Source: WVWN01 sp964563535 | Lineage (GTDB): Bacteria > RBG-13-66-14 > B26-G2 > WVWN01 | DNA length: 64,000 bases | Reading direction: 5' to 3' | Assembly: GCA_964563535.1 (NCBI GenBank) | Contig: CAZLXP010000002.1 | Span: forward strand, 8,922-72,921 | Part shown: positions 23,373-31,617 of the stretch, one piece after another | Position numbering within the stretch: position 1 is the stretch's first letter | Layout: every line of letters begins with the position of its first letter | The notes under the pieces: generated by a model | The model's input: only the letters and a program-made list of their open reading frames with translations | What the model was told of the DNA's origin: nothing | Database searches by the model: none | Program-made: the position numbers and the translations under genes

Positions 23373-23771
23373 CTATTCCCGGCCCGCCCGGGCGGCCGCG
23401 GCCGGCGCCCGCCGGGACGGCGTTTTACGGCCCGGGTTGCACTTTTTGATGCGCGACCGGTCGGCCTTGGCCAACGCCCTGGCGTCTTTTTGGAGGAGTT
23501 CGTCCTGCGCGGCCAAATTTTTAACCAACCGGATGAAGGGGGCCGTTCGCGGATCGCGGTTCAACGCGTAATCGGTCCAGGCGCCGCGCCGTTCGCTGGT
23601 CACCAGCGCCGCGTCCTTAAGTACGCGGAGGTGACGCGAGAGGTTAGGTTGGTTAAGCGACAACGCTTGGGCCAACTCGCAGACGCACGCCGGCCGCGAC
23701 GCCAGCGCCGCCAGGATGCGCAGGCGGTTGGGTTCGGCTAGGGCCTTAAATATTTCCGCGCTTTTTTTCAT
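23373..23771 (-). CDS. arsR: ArsR-family metalloregulator
   Basis: The 132-residue protein has a winged helix with FKALAEPNRLRILAAL, then PACVCELAQAL (Cys29-x-Cys31, the classical arsenite-binding ELCVCEL-type position at the recognition helix) and NQPNLSRHLRVLKDA. It should repress its own operon and release DNA on binding As(III). The C-terminal tail (residues 95-132) is basic and Ala/Arg-rich and has an extra Cys. The gene is the first of arsR-trx-acr3, and an AT-rich dyad lies between its promoter and the ATG. No ribosome binding site is visible in the AT-rich leader. Confidence 0.93.
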   Translation of the reverse strand: MKKSAEIFKALAEPNRLRILAALASRPACVCELAQALSLNQPNLSRHLRVLKDAALVTSERRGAWTDYALNRDPRTAPFIRLVKNLAAQDELLQKDARALAKADRSRIKKCNPGRKTPSRRAPAAAARAGRE

Positions 23772-23780
23772 ATATATATT

Positions 23781-23794
23781 TATATAATCATATA
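23781..23794. promoter_or_regulatory. candidate ArsR operator
   Basis: TATAT-AATC-ATATA is a perfect dyad between the predicted arsR transcription start (about 23802) and its start codon (23771), the place where an autorepressor would bind. Confidence 0.45.
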
Positions 23795-23808
23795 GTTATT
23801 TAATATAA

Positions 23809-23837
23809 ATTATAAACGGCAACCGGACCGGTGTCAA
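23809..23837 (-). promoter_or_regulatory. perfect-consensus sigma70 promoter of arsR
   Basis: TTGACA (23837-23832) and TATAAT (23814-23809) are separated by 17 nt on the - strand. This is the strongest promoter in the window and would need repression, as expected for an ars operon. Confidence 0.85.
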
Positions 23838-23858
23838 CCAAAATTCGGGGATGCTTTT

Positions 23859-24455
23859 TCAGGCGGGGAGACTTACGTGAGCGAAGCAGCTTAAAGACCA
23901 CATTACGGCGCCGGCCGCTACGGGCACGGTAAAATTGTCGACCCAGCCGCGGCTCAAGAGTTCCGCGCCCGCGGCGGCCGCGGCTCCCGCCAGCGCCAAC
24001 CGCCAATCCAGAAACAACCACCCGGCGGCGAAACATACCCCGAAGCAAGCGAGCGTTCCCTCCAGCGTTTTCCCGGCGGCGATGCGGACCCGGCCTAAAT
24101 TGGCGCCCACCAGATGCGCGGCCACGTCGCCGAAAGCTACGTAAACGAGCGCCACCCACGCGATAACCTTGGGGAAGATGAGGAGGACGAGGAAGGTGGC
24201 GATAAGGTAGGGGATGGTGGCGTTAAGGGTGTGGTATTCCTCCTCCCGCAGGAGGCGCCCGAAGGCCGCGGCGAACACGCGCGCCGCGGTTTCGTTTTTG
24301 AAACGGAGTACTTCCAAAAGCGCGGCCACGGCGACGCCGGCGCCTACGACGGCCAACGTCGTAGTTTTTGAAAAAAAGCCGAAGTAGTATAGGGCCGGGA
24401 GAACTATCCCTAAAAGGTGCCAGCCTTTACGTAAGAGAACGTTTATTAATGACAT
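23859..24455 (-). CDS. polyprenol/diacylglycerol kinase-family membrane protein
   Basis: The 198-residue integral membrane protein has six or so hydrophobic segments. It starts with RKGWHLLGIVLPALYYF and carries the CTP-dependent kinase signatures VAFGDVAAHLVG, GRVRIAAGKTLEGTLACFG and DNFTVPVAAGAVMW that are typical of the dolichol kinase (SEC59)/phytol kinase (VTE5)/phosphatidate cytidylyltransferase-like group. The likely role is phosphorylation of a polyprenol or diacylglycerol in the inner membrane. It stands alone between the ars operon and the divergent gltX cluster. Confidence 0.75.
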   Translation of the reverse strand: MSLINVLLRKGWHLLGIVLPALYYFGFFSKTTTLAVVGAGVAVAALLEVLRFKNETAARVFAAAFGRLLREEEYHTLNATIPYLIATFLVLLIFPKVIAWVALVYVAFGDVAAHLVGANLGRVRIAAGKTLEGTLACFGVCFAAGWLFLDWRLALAGAAAAAGAELLSRGWVDNFTVPVAAGAVMWSLSCFAHVSLPA

Positions 24456-24567
24456 GGCAACGCCGCCGCGTTCGGACGCCGGGTTACGCGTAATAAGCGC
24501 CGAAGTATACGATACGTTTTATCGACGCTGCGAAAAAAAGAGTGGCTTTCGGTTTTTTATGGTAAAG

Positions 24568-24573
24568 TATATT
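24568..24573 (+). promoter_or_regulatory. -10 box, leaderless layout
   Basis: TATATT ends 5 nt before the ATG at 24579, the same box and the same spacing as before the first vertex gene. The -35 region is poor (GCTTTC at 17 nt). Confidence 0.4.
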
Positions 24574-24578
24574 TCGAT

Positions 24579-24875
24579 ATGCGTGATTTTACGGGCATAG
24601 CGAAAATGTTGCCGGCTCTCGACGAGGAGGACGTCGGGCGCCTCCTGGCGTACGTGGAAAGCATCGAGAACCTGGGAGCGCGTCTTGACGACCTCATGGA
24701 TTTCGTCGAGCTAGGCCGACCCGATCTCCGAAGCATCATAGCGGCCATCGCGCGTTCCTATAAAAGCGAGGGTGCCGCCACCGTCGAAGCCGTTACGACG
24801 GGCATATTGACCTTCCTTTTATTTATGGATCGGGCGTGGGCGGACCTTTACGGCGACGCCTGGCCGGTACATTAA
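24579..24875 (+). CDS. small helical protein of unknown function
   Basis: The 98-residue protein is not recognised. It reads as mostly alpha-helical and acidic (MLPALDEEDVGRLLAYVESIE, LDDLMDFVELGRPDLRSII), with one hydrophobic helix near the C-terminus (VTTGILTFLLFMDRAW) that may be a membrane or packing helix. It is followed after 14 nt by gltX and may share its transcript. The start ATG is 5 nt after a TATATT box with no ribosome site. Codon use fits the neighbouring genes, so it is probably real. Confidence 0.6.
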   Translation: MRDFTGIAKMLPALDEEDVGRLLAYVESIENLGARLDDLMDFVELGRPDLRSIIAAIARSYKSEGAATVEAVTTGILTFLLFMDRAWADLYGDAWPVH

Positions 24876-24889
24876 AGGTTGGCTTTACG

Positions 24890-26386
24890 ATGACGAAAGC
24901 TATACGGGTCAGGTTCGCGCCCGCGCCGACGGGACACCTACACGTCGGCGGCGCCCGCACCGCGCTGTTCAACTACCTCTTCGCCCGGCGCCACCAGGGG
25001 GTTTTTATCCTCCGGGTTGAGGATACGGACCCGGCCCGCTCGAGCGACGAGTACTACCGCTCCATAATCGACGCCCTTAGTTGGCTCGGCCTGGAATGGG
25101 ATGAGGGCCCGGAAATAGGGGGTACCTACGGCCCCTACCGCCAATCCGAACGCCGGCCCATCTACGACGAGCACCTGCGAAAACTCCGCGCCGGGGACGC
25201 GGCGTACGAGTGTTTCTGCACGTCCGAAGAGCTGGAAGAGCGGCGGAAGAACATGCGGGACGCTGGCGCAGCGCCCCGGTACGACGGCCGGTGCGCCGAT
25301 CTTTCGCCGGCCGAACGGGCCCGTTTGGCGAAACAGGGCCTAAAACCTTGCCTTCGCTTTCGCTTGGACCCGAAGGCCGACCTGGCTTTCGACGACCTGA
25401 TTCGGGGGCGCGTCGAAATCAAAGCCGCCGACCTGGACGATTTCGTGATCGCGCGCCCGGACGGCCTGCCGACGTATAACTTCGTGTGCGCCGTGGACGA
25501 CGCGACGATGGCGATAAGCCACGTCATAAGGGGCGAGGACCACATCTCGAATACGCCCCGCCAAATAGCCGTTTACCGCGCGCTGGGGCTCGAGCCGCCG
25601 GTTTTCGCTCACGTGCCGTTGCTCTTGGGGCCGGACAAGAGCAGGTTGTCTAAGCGGCACGGCGCCAAGCCGGTCCTGGAATACAAGGAAGACGGGTACC
25701 TGCCGGAGGCGTTCGTCAATTTCCTCGCCTTGCTCGGTTGGTCGTACGACGACGCGCGCGAACTTTTTACGCTGGAGGAGCTTAAGAAGGCATTCTCGCT
25801 CGAGCGCGTAACCAAAAAGGGGGCCGTATTCGACGCCGACAAGCTTACATGGATGAACGGCGTTTACCTCCGGAAGCTGTCGGGAGACGAGTTGTTCGTG
25901 CGGTCGCGGCCGTGGCTCGAGAAGGCGGGTTTCGTAGGGGAGGAAGACGACGCCCGGGCGGCGCTCGCCCGGGCGGCGCTGGCCCTCGAGCGCGAAAAAA
26001 TTAAAACGCTTAGCGAAGCGCCCTCCCTCGTCCAGTTCTTTTTCACGGGAAAAATAGAGTACGACGAGCGGGCCGCCGAGAGTCTCTTAAAACTTCCCGG
26101 CGGCGCCGACGTGTTGCGAGACGTCGCCGAGGCGTGCGCCGCGCTGCCTGATTTCACGGCGGAGGTTTTGGAAAAAACGGTCCGCGCGCTGGCGAAAGAA
26201 AAAGGGGTGAGCGCGGCCAAAGTCATACACGCTATGCGCGCCGCGTTGTCGGGGAGGACCGCCGGGCCGTCGCTATTCGAAATGGCGGCGCTGATGGGCC
26301 GGCGACAAGTTGTTGAAAGGCTGTTAGAGGCCAGTCGGTTTATAAAAGGGAAAGGGATTAGTTCTGAAGCCGCCCCGGTAGAATGA
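24890..26386 (+). CDS. gltX: glutamate-tRNA ligase
   Basis: The 498-residue enzyme charges tRNA-Glu (and in many bacteria also tRNA-Gln) with glutamate. The class I signatures are visible: FAPAPTGHLHVGGARTALFN (HIGH-type site, residues 9-28), FILRVEDTDPARS, and the KMSKS-type loop KSRLSKRHGA. The anticodon-binding C-terminal domain is complete (VIHAMRAALSGRTAGPSLFEMAALMG). ATG 24890 is preferred to the upstream ATG 24836, which would add 18 unrelated residues. A tRNA-Gln lies nearby; whether this GltX is non-discriminating cannot be read directly and no gatCAB is in the window. It overlaps the next gene by 4 nt (ATGA). Confidence 0.96.
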   Translation: MTKAIRVRFAPAPTGHLHVGGARTALFNYLFARRHQGVFILRVEDTDPARSSDEYYRSIIDALSWLGLEWDEGPEIGGTYGPYRQSERRPIYDEHLRKLRAGDAAYECFCTSEELEERRKNMRDAGAAPRYDGRCADLSPAERARLAKQGLKPCLRFRLDPKADLAFDDLIRGRVEIKAADLDDFVIARPDGLPTYNFVCAVDDATMAISHVIRGEDHISNTPRQIAVYRALGLEPPVFAHVPLLLGPDKSRLSKRHGAKPVLEYKEDGYLPEAFVNFLALLGWSYDDARELFTLEELKKAFSLERVTKKGAVFDADKLTWMNGVYLRKLSGDELFVRSRPWLEKAGFVGEEDDARAALARAALALEREKIKTLSEAPSLVQFFFTGKIEYDERAAESLLKLPGGADVLRDVAEACAALPDFTAEVLEKTVRALAKEKGVSAAKVIHAMRAALSGRTAGPSLFEMAALMGRRQVVERLLEASRFIKGKGISSEAAPVE

Positions 26387-27054
26387 CGTTCGCCCGCGGC
26401 ATGACTACGAAGTCCGGATTCGGCGGGGAGCTCGTATGGCTTTCCACCTTCGGCGTAGCGTTCGGGTACTTGGAAAGCGCCGTCGTAGTGTATCTCCGGA
26501 CGATCGCGTACGCGGGCAGTTTTTCGTTTCCGCTCCAGCCGATACCCCCTTTAATACTTGGGACGGAAATAGGCCGGGAAGCGGCGACGCTGGCGATGCT
26601 GGCCGCGGCGGCGCTCGCCCCGGGCGGCAGACGGCTTTTAAAGCTCGCGCGTTTCGTTTATTGTTTCGGCCTGTGGGACGTCTTTTACTACGTGGGTTTA
26701 AAGGCACTTCTGGGTTGGCCGCCGTCGGCCTTCACCTGGGACATACTATTTTTGATTCCGGTGCCTTGGTCCGCGCCGGTTCTCGCCCCGGCGTCGGTAG
26801 CGGCGTATTTCGCGGTCGTCGGCGCGTACGGCATAATTAGGAGGGGCGACGTCAAGACTACCGCGTGGCAGGCGGCCTTGGCGGCCGGGGGAGCCGGCCT
26901 GATTTTCACAACGTTTTTATGGAACGTGGGACCGTGTATCCGCGCCGAACCGCCGGCTACGTACCCCTGGCCTTTATTCGGCTTGGGTTTAGCGGCGCTG
27001 GTCGCGGCCTTCGTCGCGGCTTTTATTGGAACGCAGCGGCGCCGTAAAATCTAA
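26383..27054 (+). CDS. multi-pass membrane protein, unknown
   Basis: The 223-residue protein has about six membrane segments (LVWLSTFGVAFGYLESAVVV, ATLAMLAAAALAPG, FVYCFGLWDVFYYVGLKALLG, VLAPASVAAYFAVVGAYGII, ALAAGGAGLIFTTFLW, LGLAALVAAFVAAFIG). Between segments 3 and 4 is a conserved-looking GLWDVFYY and FTWDILFLIPVPW. The family is not one I can name. It overlaps gltX by 4 nt (ATGA), so it is translationally coupled. Confidence 0.65.
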   Translation: MTFARGMTTKSGFGGELVWLSTFGVAFGYLESAVVVYLRTIAYAGSFSFPLQPIPPLILGTEIGREAATLAMLAAAALAPGGRRLLKLARFVYCFGLWDVFYYVGLKALLGWPPSAFTWDILFLIPVPWSAPVLAPASVAAYFAVVGAYGIIRRGDVKTTAWQAALAAGGAGLIFTTFLWNVGPCIRAEPPATYPWPLFGLGLAALVAAFVAAFIGTQRRRKI

Positions 27055-27070
27055 AATGTGGGTTTTAACC

Positions 27071-27099
27071 TTGACAAGCGAGTTTAACTAGTTTATCTT
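27071..27099 (+). promoter_or_regulatory. promoter of tRNA-Gln
   Basis: TTGACA (27071-27076) and TATCTT (27094-27099) with a 17-nt spacer lie 13 nt upstream of the tRNA. Confidence 0.8.
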
Positions 27100-27111
27100 G
27101 GTATTAGCTGT

Positions 27112-27185
27112 TGGGGAGTCGTCTAGGGGTAGGACAGCGGACTCTGGATCCGTATGCGGGGGTTCGAATCCTCCCTCCCCAGCCA
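27112..27185 (+). tRNA. tRNA-Gln (anticodon CTG)
   Basis: A full cloverleaf can be folded: acceptor TGGGGAG with CTCCCCA, anticodon stem GCGGA/TCCGT around loop CTCTGGA (anticodon CTG, reads CAG), T arm GGGGG-TTCGAAT-CCTCC. Discriminator G and an encoded CCA end are present. The other three tRNAs in this window lack an encoded CCA. Confidence 0.95.
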
Positions 27186-27258
27186 AAATAAACGCCCACG
27201 CGGGCGAGGGCCTTTGTGGGTTTTTGTTTACCGATTTAAGGTTCGGAAGGAATGCACG

Positions 27259-28707
27259 ATGAAAATATCGCTAGTCGAACCGGAACCTGCCGATTTTAAT
27301 ATCTACACTAAATTCCCCCAACCGAGGCTCGGTTTGCCGTTAATCGCGACGATGTTAGCGCGACGCGGTCACGACGTCGATTTCTACTGCGACAGCGTCG
27401 CGAAACGTTCGGCGCGCGATTTTTACGACATTCTCCGCAGCGACTTGGTGGGCATTTCGATAACGACCTCCACCGCCCCGGCGGGGTACCGCTTAGGTCG
27501 GACTTTGAAATTAGCCAAGGTGCCCGTAGTATTCGGCGGCGCGCACGCGACCTATTGCCCGGAGGAAGCGCTCCGATACGGCGATTACGTCGTTCGGGGC
27601 GAGGGCGAATACGCCGCCCTTGAGCTCGTGGAGGCTCTGGCGGCGGGGGCTTCGCCGGTCGGCATTAAGAATTTATCTTACCGGGTCGACGGCGGGGCGG
27701 TGCACGAACCGCTGCGGCCGCCGGTGGAACGGCTCGAGGACCTGCCGTGGCCCGATTTCTCTTTGATGAAGGGCGCGCGCCGAATGCATGTATATCCCAT
27801 CGCGACGAGCCGGGGTTGCCCGCGCCATTGCGATTTCTGCGCCGTTACGCCGTTATTCGGCCACAAGGTCAGGCGCCGGGCGCCGGAAGACGCGATCGAG
27901 GAAGTCCGGCGCATAAGCCAACGGGATATGTTCATCGTGGACGATAATTTTACGGGGAATCGTCGATACGTGCGCGAGCTTCTCGAGGGGTTTGCCCGCC
28001 TGAAGGGTGCGCCGCGATGGATGGCGCAGGCGGGTGTAGACATCGGCCGCGACGAAGAACTGGTGCGATTGATGAGGCGGGCCGGGTGCGAGAGGCTGGC
28101 GGTCGGTTTCGAATCCGTAAACGACGATACTTTAGCGGGGTACGGTAAAGGTCAAACTTGCGACGACGTCGTCCGCTGTATAGAAATGCTACGTAAATAC
28201 GGTATATGGATTCACGGCATGTTTATGCTGGGGGGCGACGCGGACGGGCCGGATGCGGCCGCCAAAACGGTAGCGTTTACGAAAAAGCATAATATCGATT
28301 CGGTACAATTCCTGGCGTTAACGCCCATCCCCGGGACCAACCTCTACGATCGTCTTGAGCGGGAAGGGCGCGTATTCACCCGCGATTGGGCGCTATACGA
28401 CGGCCATCACGTCGTTATCGAGCCGGCCCGCATGACGCCGCTCGAGTTGCAATTGGGTTTGATTAAAGCGACGCGGGAGTTTTATTCTTTCCGGCGGGTC
28501 TTGCGCGAAGTCCGACGCTTCCACTGGTTCGCCGCGGTTACGACGGTCTACGGCCACCGGTTGGTGCGGAAGTGGCAGCGGCGGAAGGGCGAGTTGTTGA
28601 AAGTACTGGAACGCCGCAACCTGAACCGCGCCAAAAGGATTCCATCCGGTTTAACCCGAAAAAACGTCCCGGCCGACCCGATTCAGAAAACCGCGGCGCC
28701 GCCGTAA
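27259..28707 (+). CDS. B12-binding radical SAM protein
   Basis: The 482-residue protein has an N-terminal cobalamin-binding-like domain (PRLGLPLIATMLARRGHDVDFY, VFGGAHATYCPEEALRYGDYVVRGEGE in pieces) and a radical SAM domain with the CxxxCxxC cluster site in SRGCPRHCDFCAV, then IVDDNFTGNR and FGFESVNDDTL-like strands. The C-terminal 90 residues are basic (RKWQRRKGELLKVLERRN). It belongs to the large BchE/MiaB-like class; the substrate is unknown. ATG 27259 is preferred because GGAAGG lies 8 nt upstream; the open frame extends back into the tRNA. A terminator follows. Confidence 0.85.
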   Translation: MKISLVEPEPADFNIYTKFPQPRLGLPLIATMLARRGHDVDFYCDSVAKRSARDFYDILRSDLVGISITTSTAPAGYRLGRTLKLAKVPVVFGGAHATYCPEEALRYGDYVVRGEGEYAALELVEALAAGASPVGIKNLSYRVDGGAVHEPLRPPVERLEDLPWPDFSLMKGARRMHVYPIATSRGCPRHCDFCAVTPLFGHKVRRRAPEDAIEEVRRISQRDMFIVDDNFTGNRRYVRELLEGFARLKGAPRWMAQAGVDIGRDEELVRLMRRAGCERLAVGFESVNDDTLAGYGKGQTCDDVVRCIEMLRKYGIWIHGMFMLGGDADGPDAAAKTVAFTKKHNIDSVQFLALTPIPGTNLYDRLEREGRVFTRDWALYDGHHVVIEPARMTPLELQLGLIKATREFYSFRRVLREVRRFHWFAAVTTVYGHRLVRKWQRRKGELLKVLERRNLNRAKRIPSGLTRKNVPADPIQKTAAPP

Positions 28708-28732
28708 ATCGGCGGCGGAGAGGCGAACGTTG

Positions 28733-28763
28733 AACCGGCTTCAGATATGGAAGCCGGTTTTTT
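28733..28763 (+). terminator. intrinsic terminator after the radical SAM gene
   Basis: AACCGGCTT (28733-28741) pairs with AAGCCGGTT (28751-28759), a 9-bp stem with a 9-nt loop ending in a T6 run. Confidence 0.9.
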
Positions 28764-28774
28764 ACGCGCCTGGG

Positions 28775-29932
28775 CTAAATATTGCCGAGCTGCTTAATAT
28801 CACGAGGGACCGGATTCAGCCCTTTAATCGTAGTCGGCGGCGCAAGTAAGTGAACGTTGGCCACGCGTATTCTTCTCAGGCCGGCGCCTTTGGCCGCGTC
28901 GAAGCATCGCTCGGCGTGCGCCCGCGACGTCGTCGGCAAGTCGTGCATGCGATGGCAGGGATAGAAGGCGAGCAGGCTGTATGGGATATCCTCGTCGAGC
29001 GAGGCTAACCGCCGCGCTATAGCGCCGACCTCTTCCTCATCGATATACCCCGGCACGAGGGGCGTACTCGCGACCAAAGGCGGGGGGGAAGGGCGCCGGG
29101 GAATGTATTCGGCCAAGAGCGCGACGTTCTCCCACGTTCGCCGGTTGGATGCGCCGGTCAGCGCCAGGTGTACATTTTCGTCCGCGGCCTTGACGTCTAA
29201 TTTGACGCAGCCGCCGCTTTCGAGGGCGACCTCCATCATCCGGCGGGCGCCGCGCGCCGACGCGGAGCCGTTGGTCTCCCAACAGATGCGTAGGATGCGC
29301 CCCTCTTTTCGCGCCTCCCGCGACGCCATCCGGGACGCGGCCAGCGAGTGCTCGAGCTGCGAGGCCGGGTCGCCGCCGAAATAACAGACGCAGGAGGTTT
29401 TATCGTCGACGGCGGCGGCGAGCTCGGCCGCGGACGTAGCGCCTTTCATATAACGGCTGCGAAAATGGCTGTTCTGGCAGAAAAGACAGTCGAACGTGCA
29501 CGAGTGGTAAAAAACCGCCAAGTTCTTATAACCGAACTCGGGGCCGTCGCGATAAGCATATTTCGGATAACCGGCCCCCGTCTCCGCCGGGCACACCCAC
29601 GAAGCCACGCAATTCGTCGGCAGCCAATCGTAATACCAGGATAAGTAGCCTTGGTTAACGTTCGCGAGGACGCGCAGGCGGCCGTCGCGGTTCTCTACCA
29701 TGCCGCAGTAACCGCGTTCGCCGTCGGCGACCCGGCAGGAGTTGCCGCAGCGGCGGCACGGCAACCCTTCCCGCGGGGGGAAAGCGGGTAGGGAATAGCC
29801 GGCGCGGGCGCGACGATGCGCCTCCTCCGCAAAGGGCTTTGCCCCCTCGCGCGCGATTATACAATCGCGGCAGACCGATAGACAACTCGCGACGACGGGG
29901 GAAGTGCGGCCGCATAATCGGCACGTACCCAT
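28775..29932 (-). CDS. radical SAM protein, AmmeMemoRadiSam/PflA-like
   Basis: The 385-residue protein starts with a zinc-finger-like CRLCGRTSPVVASCLSVCRDC and then CRRCGNSCRVADGERGYCG. The radical SAM cluster site is FYHSCTFDCLFCQNS. The C-terminal part has the PflA-like strand order (CYFGGDPASQLEHSL, ICWETNGSA, VKLDVKAADE, LLAFYPCHRMHDLP). This is the group of pyruvate-formate-lyase-activating-enzyme-like proteins that often goes with AmmeMemo genes; the target is unknown. It is convergent with the radical SAM gene before it. DUF3795 lies 36 nt upstream on the same strand. Confidence 0.83.
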   Translation of the reverse strand: MGTCRLCGRTSPVVASCLSVCRDCIIAREGAKPFAEEAHRRARAGYSLPAFPPREGLPCRRCGNSCRVADGERGYCGMVENRDGRLRVLANVNQGYLSWYYDWLPTNCVASWVCPAETGAGYPKYAYRDGPEFGYKNLAVFYHSCTFDCLFCQNSHFRSRYMKGATSAAELAAAVDDKTSCVCYFGGDPASQLEHSLAASRMASREARKEGRILRICWETNGSASARGARRMMEVALESGGCVKLDVKAADENVHLALTGASNRRTWENVALLAEYIPRRPSPPPLVASTPLVPGYIDEEEVGAIARRLASLDEDIPYSLLAFYPCHRMHDLPTTSRAHAERCFDAAKGAGLRRIRVANVHLLAPPTTIKGLNPVPRDIKQLGNI

Positions 29933-29968
29933 CAGGTTAACTTTTTTCTTTAATCACCGACTTAGCTT

Positions 29969-30421
29969 TTAGTCGGCTGGTAGTCGTACGTCGGCGTAGG
30001 CGAACCCGGACTCGGCACGTTCCTCTTGCTCCGCTACCCACTTCTCCAAACCTATAAGCTTTAATCGCGCGTTATCCGCGCGGGCCATAGGATAATGACA
30101 TAGGACGTCATGCTTCGCGCAGGACCAATCGGCGCATTCGACGCACAGCGTTAGGCCGTGTCCTCGCGCGCACTTGCGGATTTCGCACCCGGGGTCGCCC
30201 CCGTCGCCCCGACACCCCGGGCAAGCGCCATCGGCTAGCCGGGTCAAGCCTTCCCAAAAAGACTCCCAGATGTCGGCCATTCCGGGGATATCGAAAAAAA
30301 GGCGGTCGTATCCTTCGCGGCGGAGGTCGCGACGCAAAGCCGCGGCGCGGGTCGGTATGCGGCGCCTGCTGGCGCAGAGGCCGCAGTATAAGCCGCAATA
30401 AGTTACTTCCCGAAGGTCCAT
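29969..30421 (-). CDS. DUF3795 cysteine-rich protein
   Basis: The 150-residue protein has the DUF3795 pattern: YCGLYCGLCASRR near the N-terminus, then CPGCRGDGGDPGCEIRKCA and GLTLCVECADWSCAK. The Cys clusters suggest zinc or Fe-S binding. Function is unknown. GGGGGAG lies 6 nt before ATG 30421. It is followed by a radical SAM gene on the same strand. Confidence 0.85.
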   Translation of the reverse strand: MDLREVTYCGLYCGLCASRRRIPTRAAALRRDLRREGYDRLFFDIPGMADIWESFWEGLTRLADGACPGCRGDGGDPGCEIRKCARGHGLTLCVECADWSCAKHDVLCHYPMARADNARLKLIGLEKWVAEQEERAESGFAYADVRLPAD

Positions 30422-30767
30422 CGCGTTACTCCCCCGTTGGCCATTTAAGCGTTTCGTTTTGGTTTACCGTTCTACTTCTCATACGGCGAAACGGCGTACG
30501 GTATTATGCTTCGCTTTGTTTCCCCAGCGATTATGCGTTCGCGGCTTAACTGCTGAGCGCCGCGTTCGGCGTTTACATTGGGACGCCGCCGCGGTATAAT
30601 TTTTATAAGTATTCGAGAAAAACGGCTTTTAATTTACCACAAAAGGCGGCGGTTTAAACGTCGTTTTTTGAGCGGGGATAGGGCTAAGGCCAAGCGGCGG
30701 CACGAGAATAGCGTTATTACCGCCGAAGTCCTGGTTGCCCTAAGCGGTAAATAACTTTGCACCTGCC
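30422..30767. other. intergenic region with a strong promoter and long leader
   Basis: 346 nt between divergent genes. It holds a TTTACA-17-TATAAT promoter facing right, followed by a leader of 160 nt or more with several short inverted repeats (for example GTTTAAAC at about 30652). No known riboswitch or RNA gene is recognised. Confidence 0.5.
30572..30600 (+). promoter_or_regulatory. sigma70-type promoter of the beta-barrel gene
   Basis: TTTACA (30572-30577) and consensus TATAAT (30595-30600) are separated by 17 nt. The start codon is more than 160 nt downstream. Confidence 0.75.
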
Positions 30768-30833
30768 ATGGCGTACCGAAACAAAAGGGCCGACTTTAAA
30801 TCAAAAGCGAATAAGCCGCTCTCGCGGCTCGAG

Positions 30834-31547
30834 ATGCGGCGTAGCGTTTTCGTTATCGGGTGCTCGTTGGCGTTCGTTACTTGCGTCCGTGCCCACCTGT
30901 TGTTCGAGCTTTACCCCGGTAAGGCGTTCAACGGCGGCGCGGACGTGACGTTGCGCGAGCCGGCGGCCGGTACGGATATCGTTATTCATAACGTGCCGCT
31001 GGAGGATAAATCTTTCGAGTTGCCGTTTTATTGGGGAAGTCGGCTAAGTTATTTCGTCGGCAGTAAACCGGCGTGCGGCGTCGCCCTCGATTTTATGCAC
31101 GCGAAAGCTATCGGGGACACGGCGGGCACGGCATACGTCCGCGGCCGGTGGCGGGGAGAACCGGTCGAAGGGACGTCGCCTATTCGCCGATACCTAAGCC
31201 GGCTCGAGCTTAGCCACGGCAACAACCTCTTTTTAATCGAGGGAATTATCTGTTACCGGCCGCGCGTATTTTCAAACCGGGCCGAACTTTACGGGGGAGG
31301 AGGCGCGGGGCCGGCACTCCTCCACGTCGAGGTGACGACCCCTACGCAAAAGACTTTTGAATATCGATGGGATTGGTGTTGGGGCGTATTGGGCGGCGGC
31401 CGTTTCTGGATATGGCGCCGCGTCGCGCTATTCGGGGAATATAAATTTACGGGCGGGACTTACGAGCTGGCATTGACCGACGGTACCGCAACGCTGACGT
31501 CGGCGGCGAGCCACGCGACCGCGGGTTTTACCGTAAAATTATTATGA
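30834..31547 (+). CDS. outer-membrane beta-barrel protein
   Basis: From ATG 30834 the protein has 237 residues with a signal peptide (MRRSVFVIGCSLAFVTCVRA). The rest alternates short amphipathic strands with aromatic girdles (KSFELPFYWGSRLSYFVG, FEYRWDWCWGVLGGGRFWIW, FGEYKFTGGTYELAL) and ends in a strand closing with ATAGFTVKLL, as in 8-strand OmpA/PagP-size barrels. The opening VTLREPAAGTDIVIHN with KSFELPFYWG resembles lipid-A-modifying or porin-family barrels, but this is not certain. An upstream ATG at 30768 would add 22 basic residues. No clear ribosome site is seen for either. Confidence 0.68.
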   Translation: MRRSVFVIGCSLAFVTCVRAHLLFELYPGKAFNGGADVTLREPAAGTDIVIHNVPLEDKSFELPFYWGSRLSYFVGSKPACGVALDFMHAKAIGDTAGTAYVRGRWRGEPVEGTSPIRRYLSRLELSHGNNLFLIEGIICYRPRVFSNRAELYGGGGAGPALLHVEVTTPTQKTFEYRWDWCWGVLGGGRFWIWRRVALFGEYKFTGGTYELALTDGTATLTSAASHATAGFTVKLL

Positions 31548-31617
31548 TAACTTGTAGAGCGCGTCGGATTTTATTAGAATAGGATAGCTCAAGGCGACGT
31601 TAGCTACGAGGGGTGAA

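Noticed and set aside
27154..27258. N-terminal extension of the B12/radical SAM gene
   Set aside because: The extension runs through the tRNA-Gln; ATG 27259 has a good ribosome site and matches the family start.
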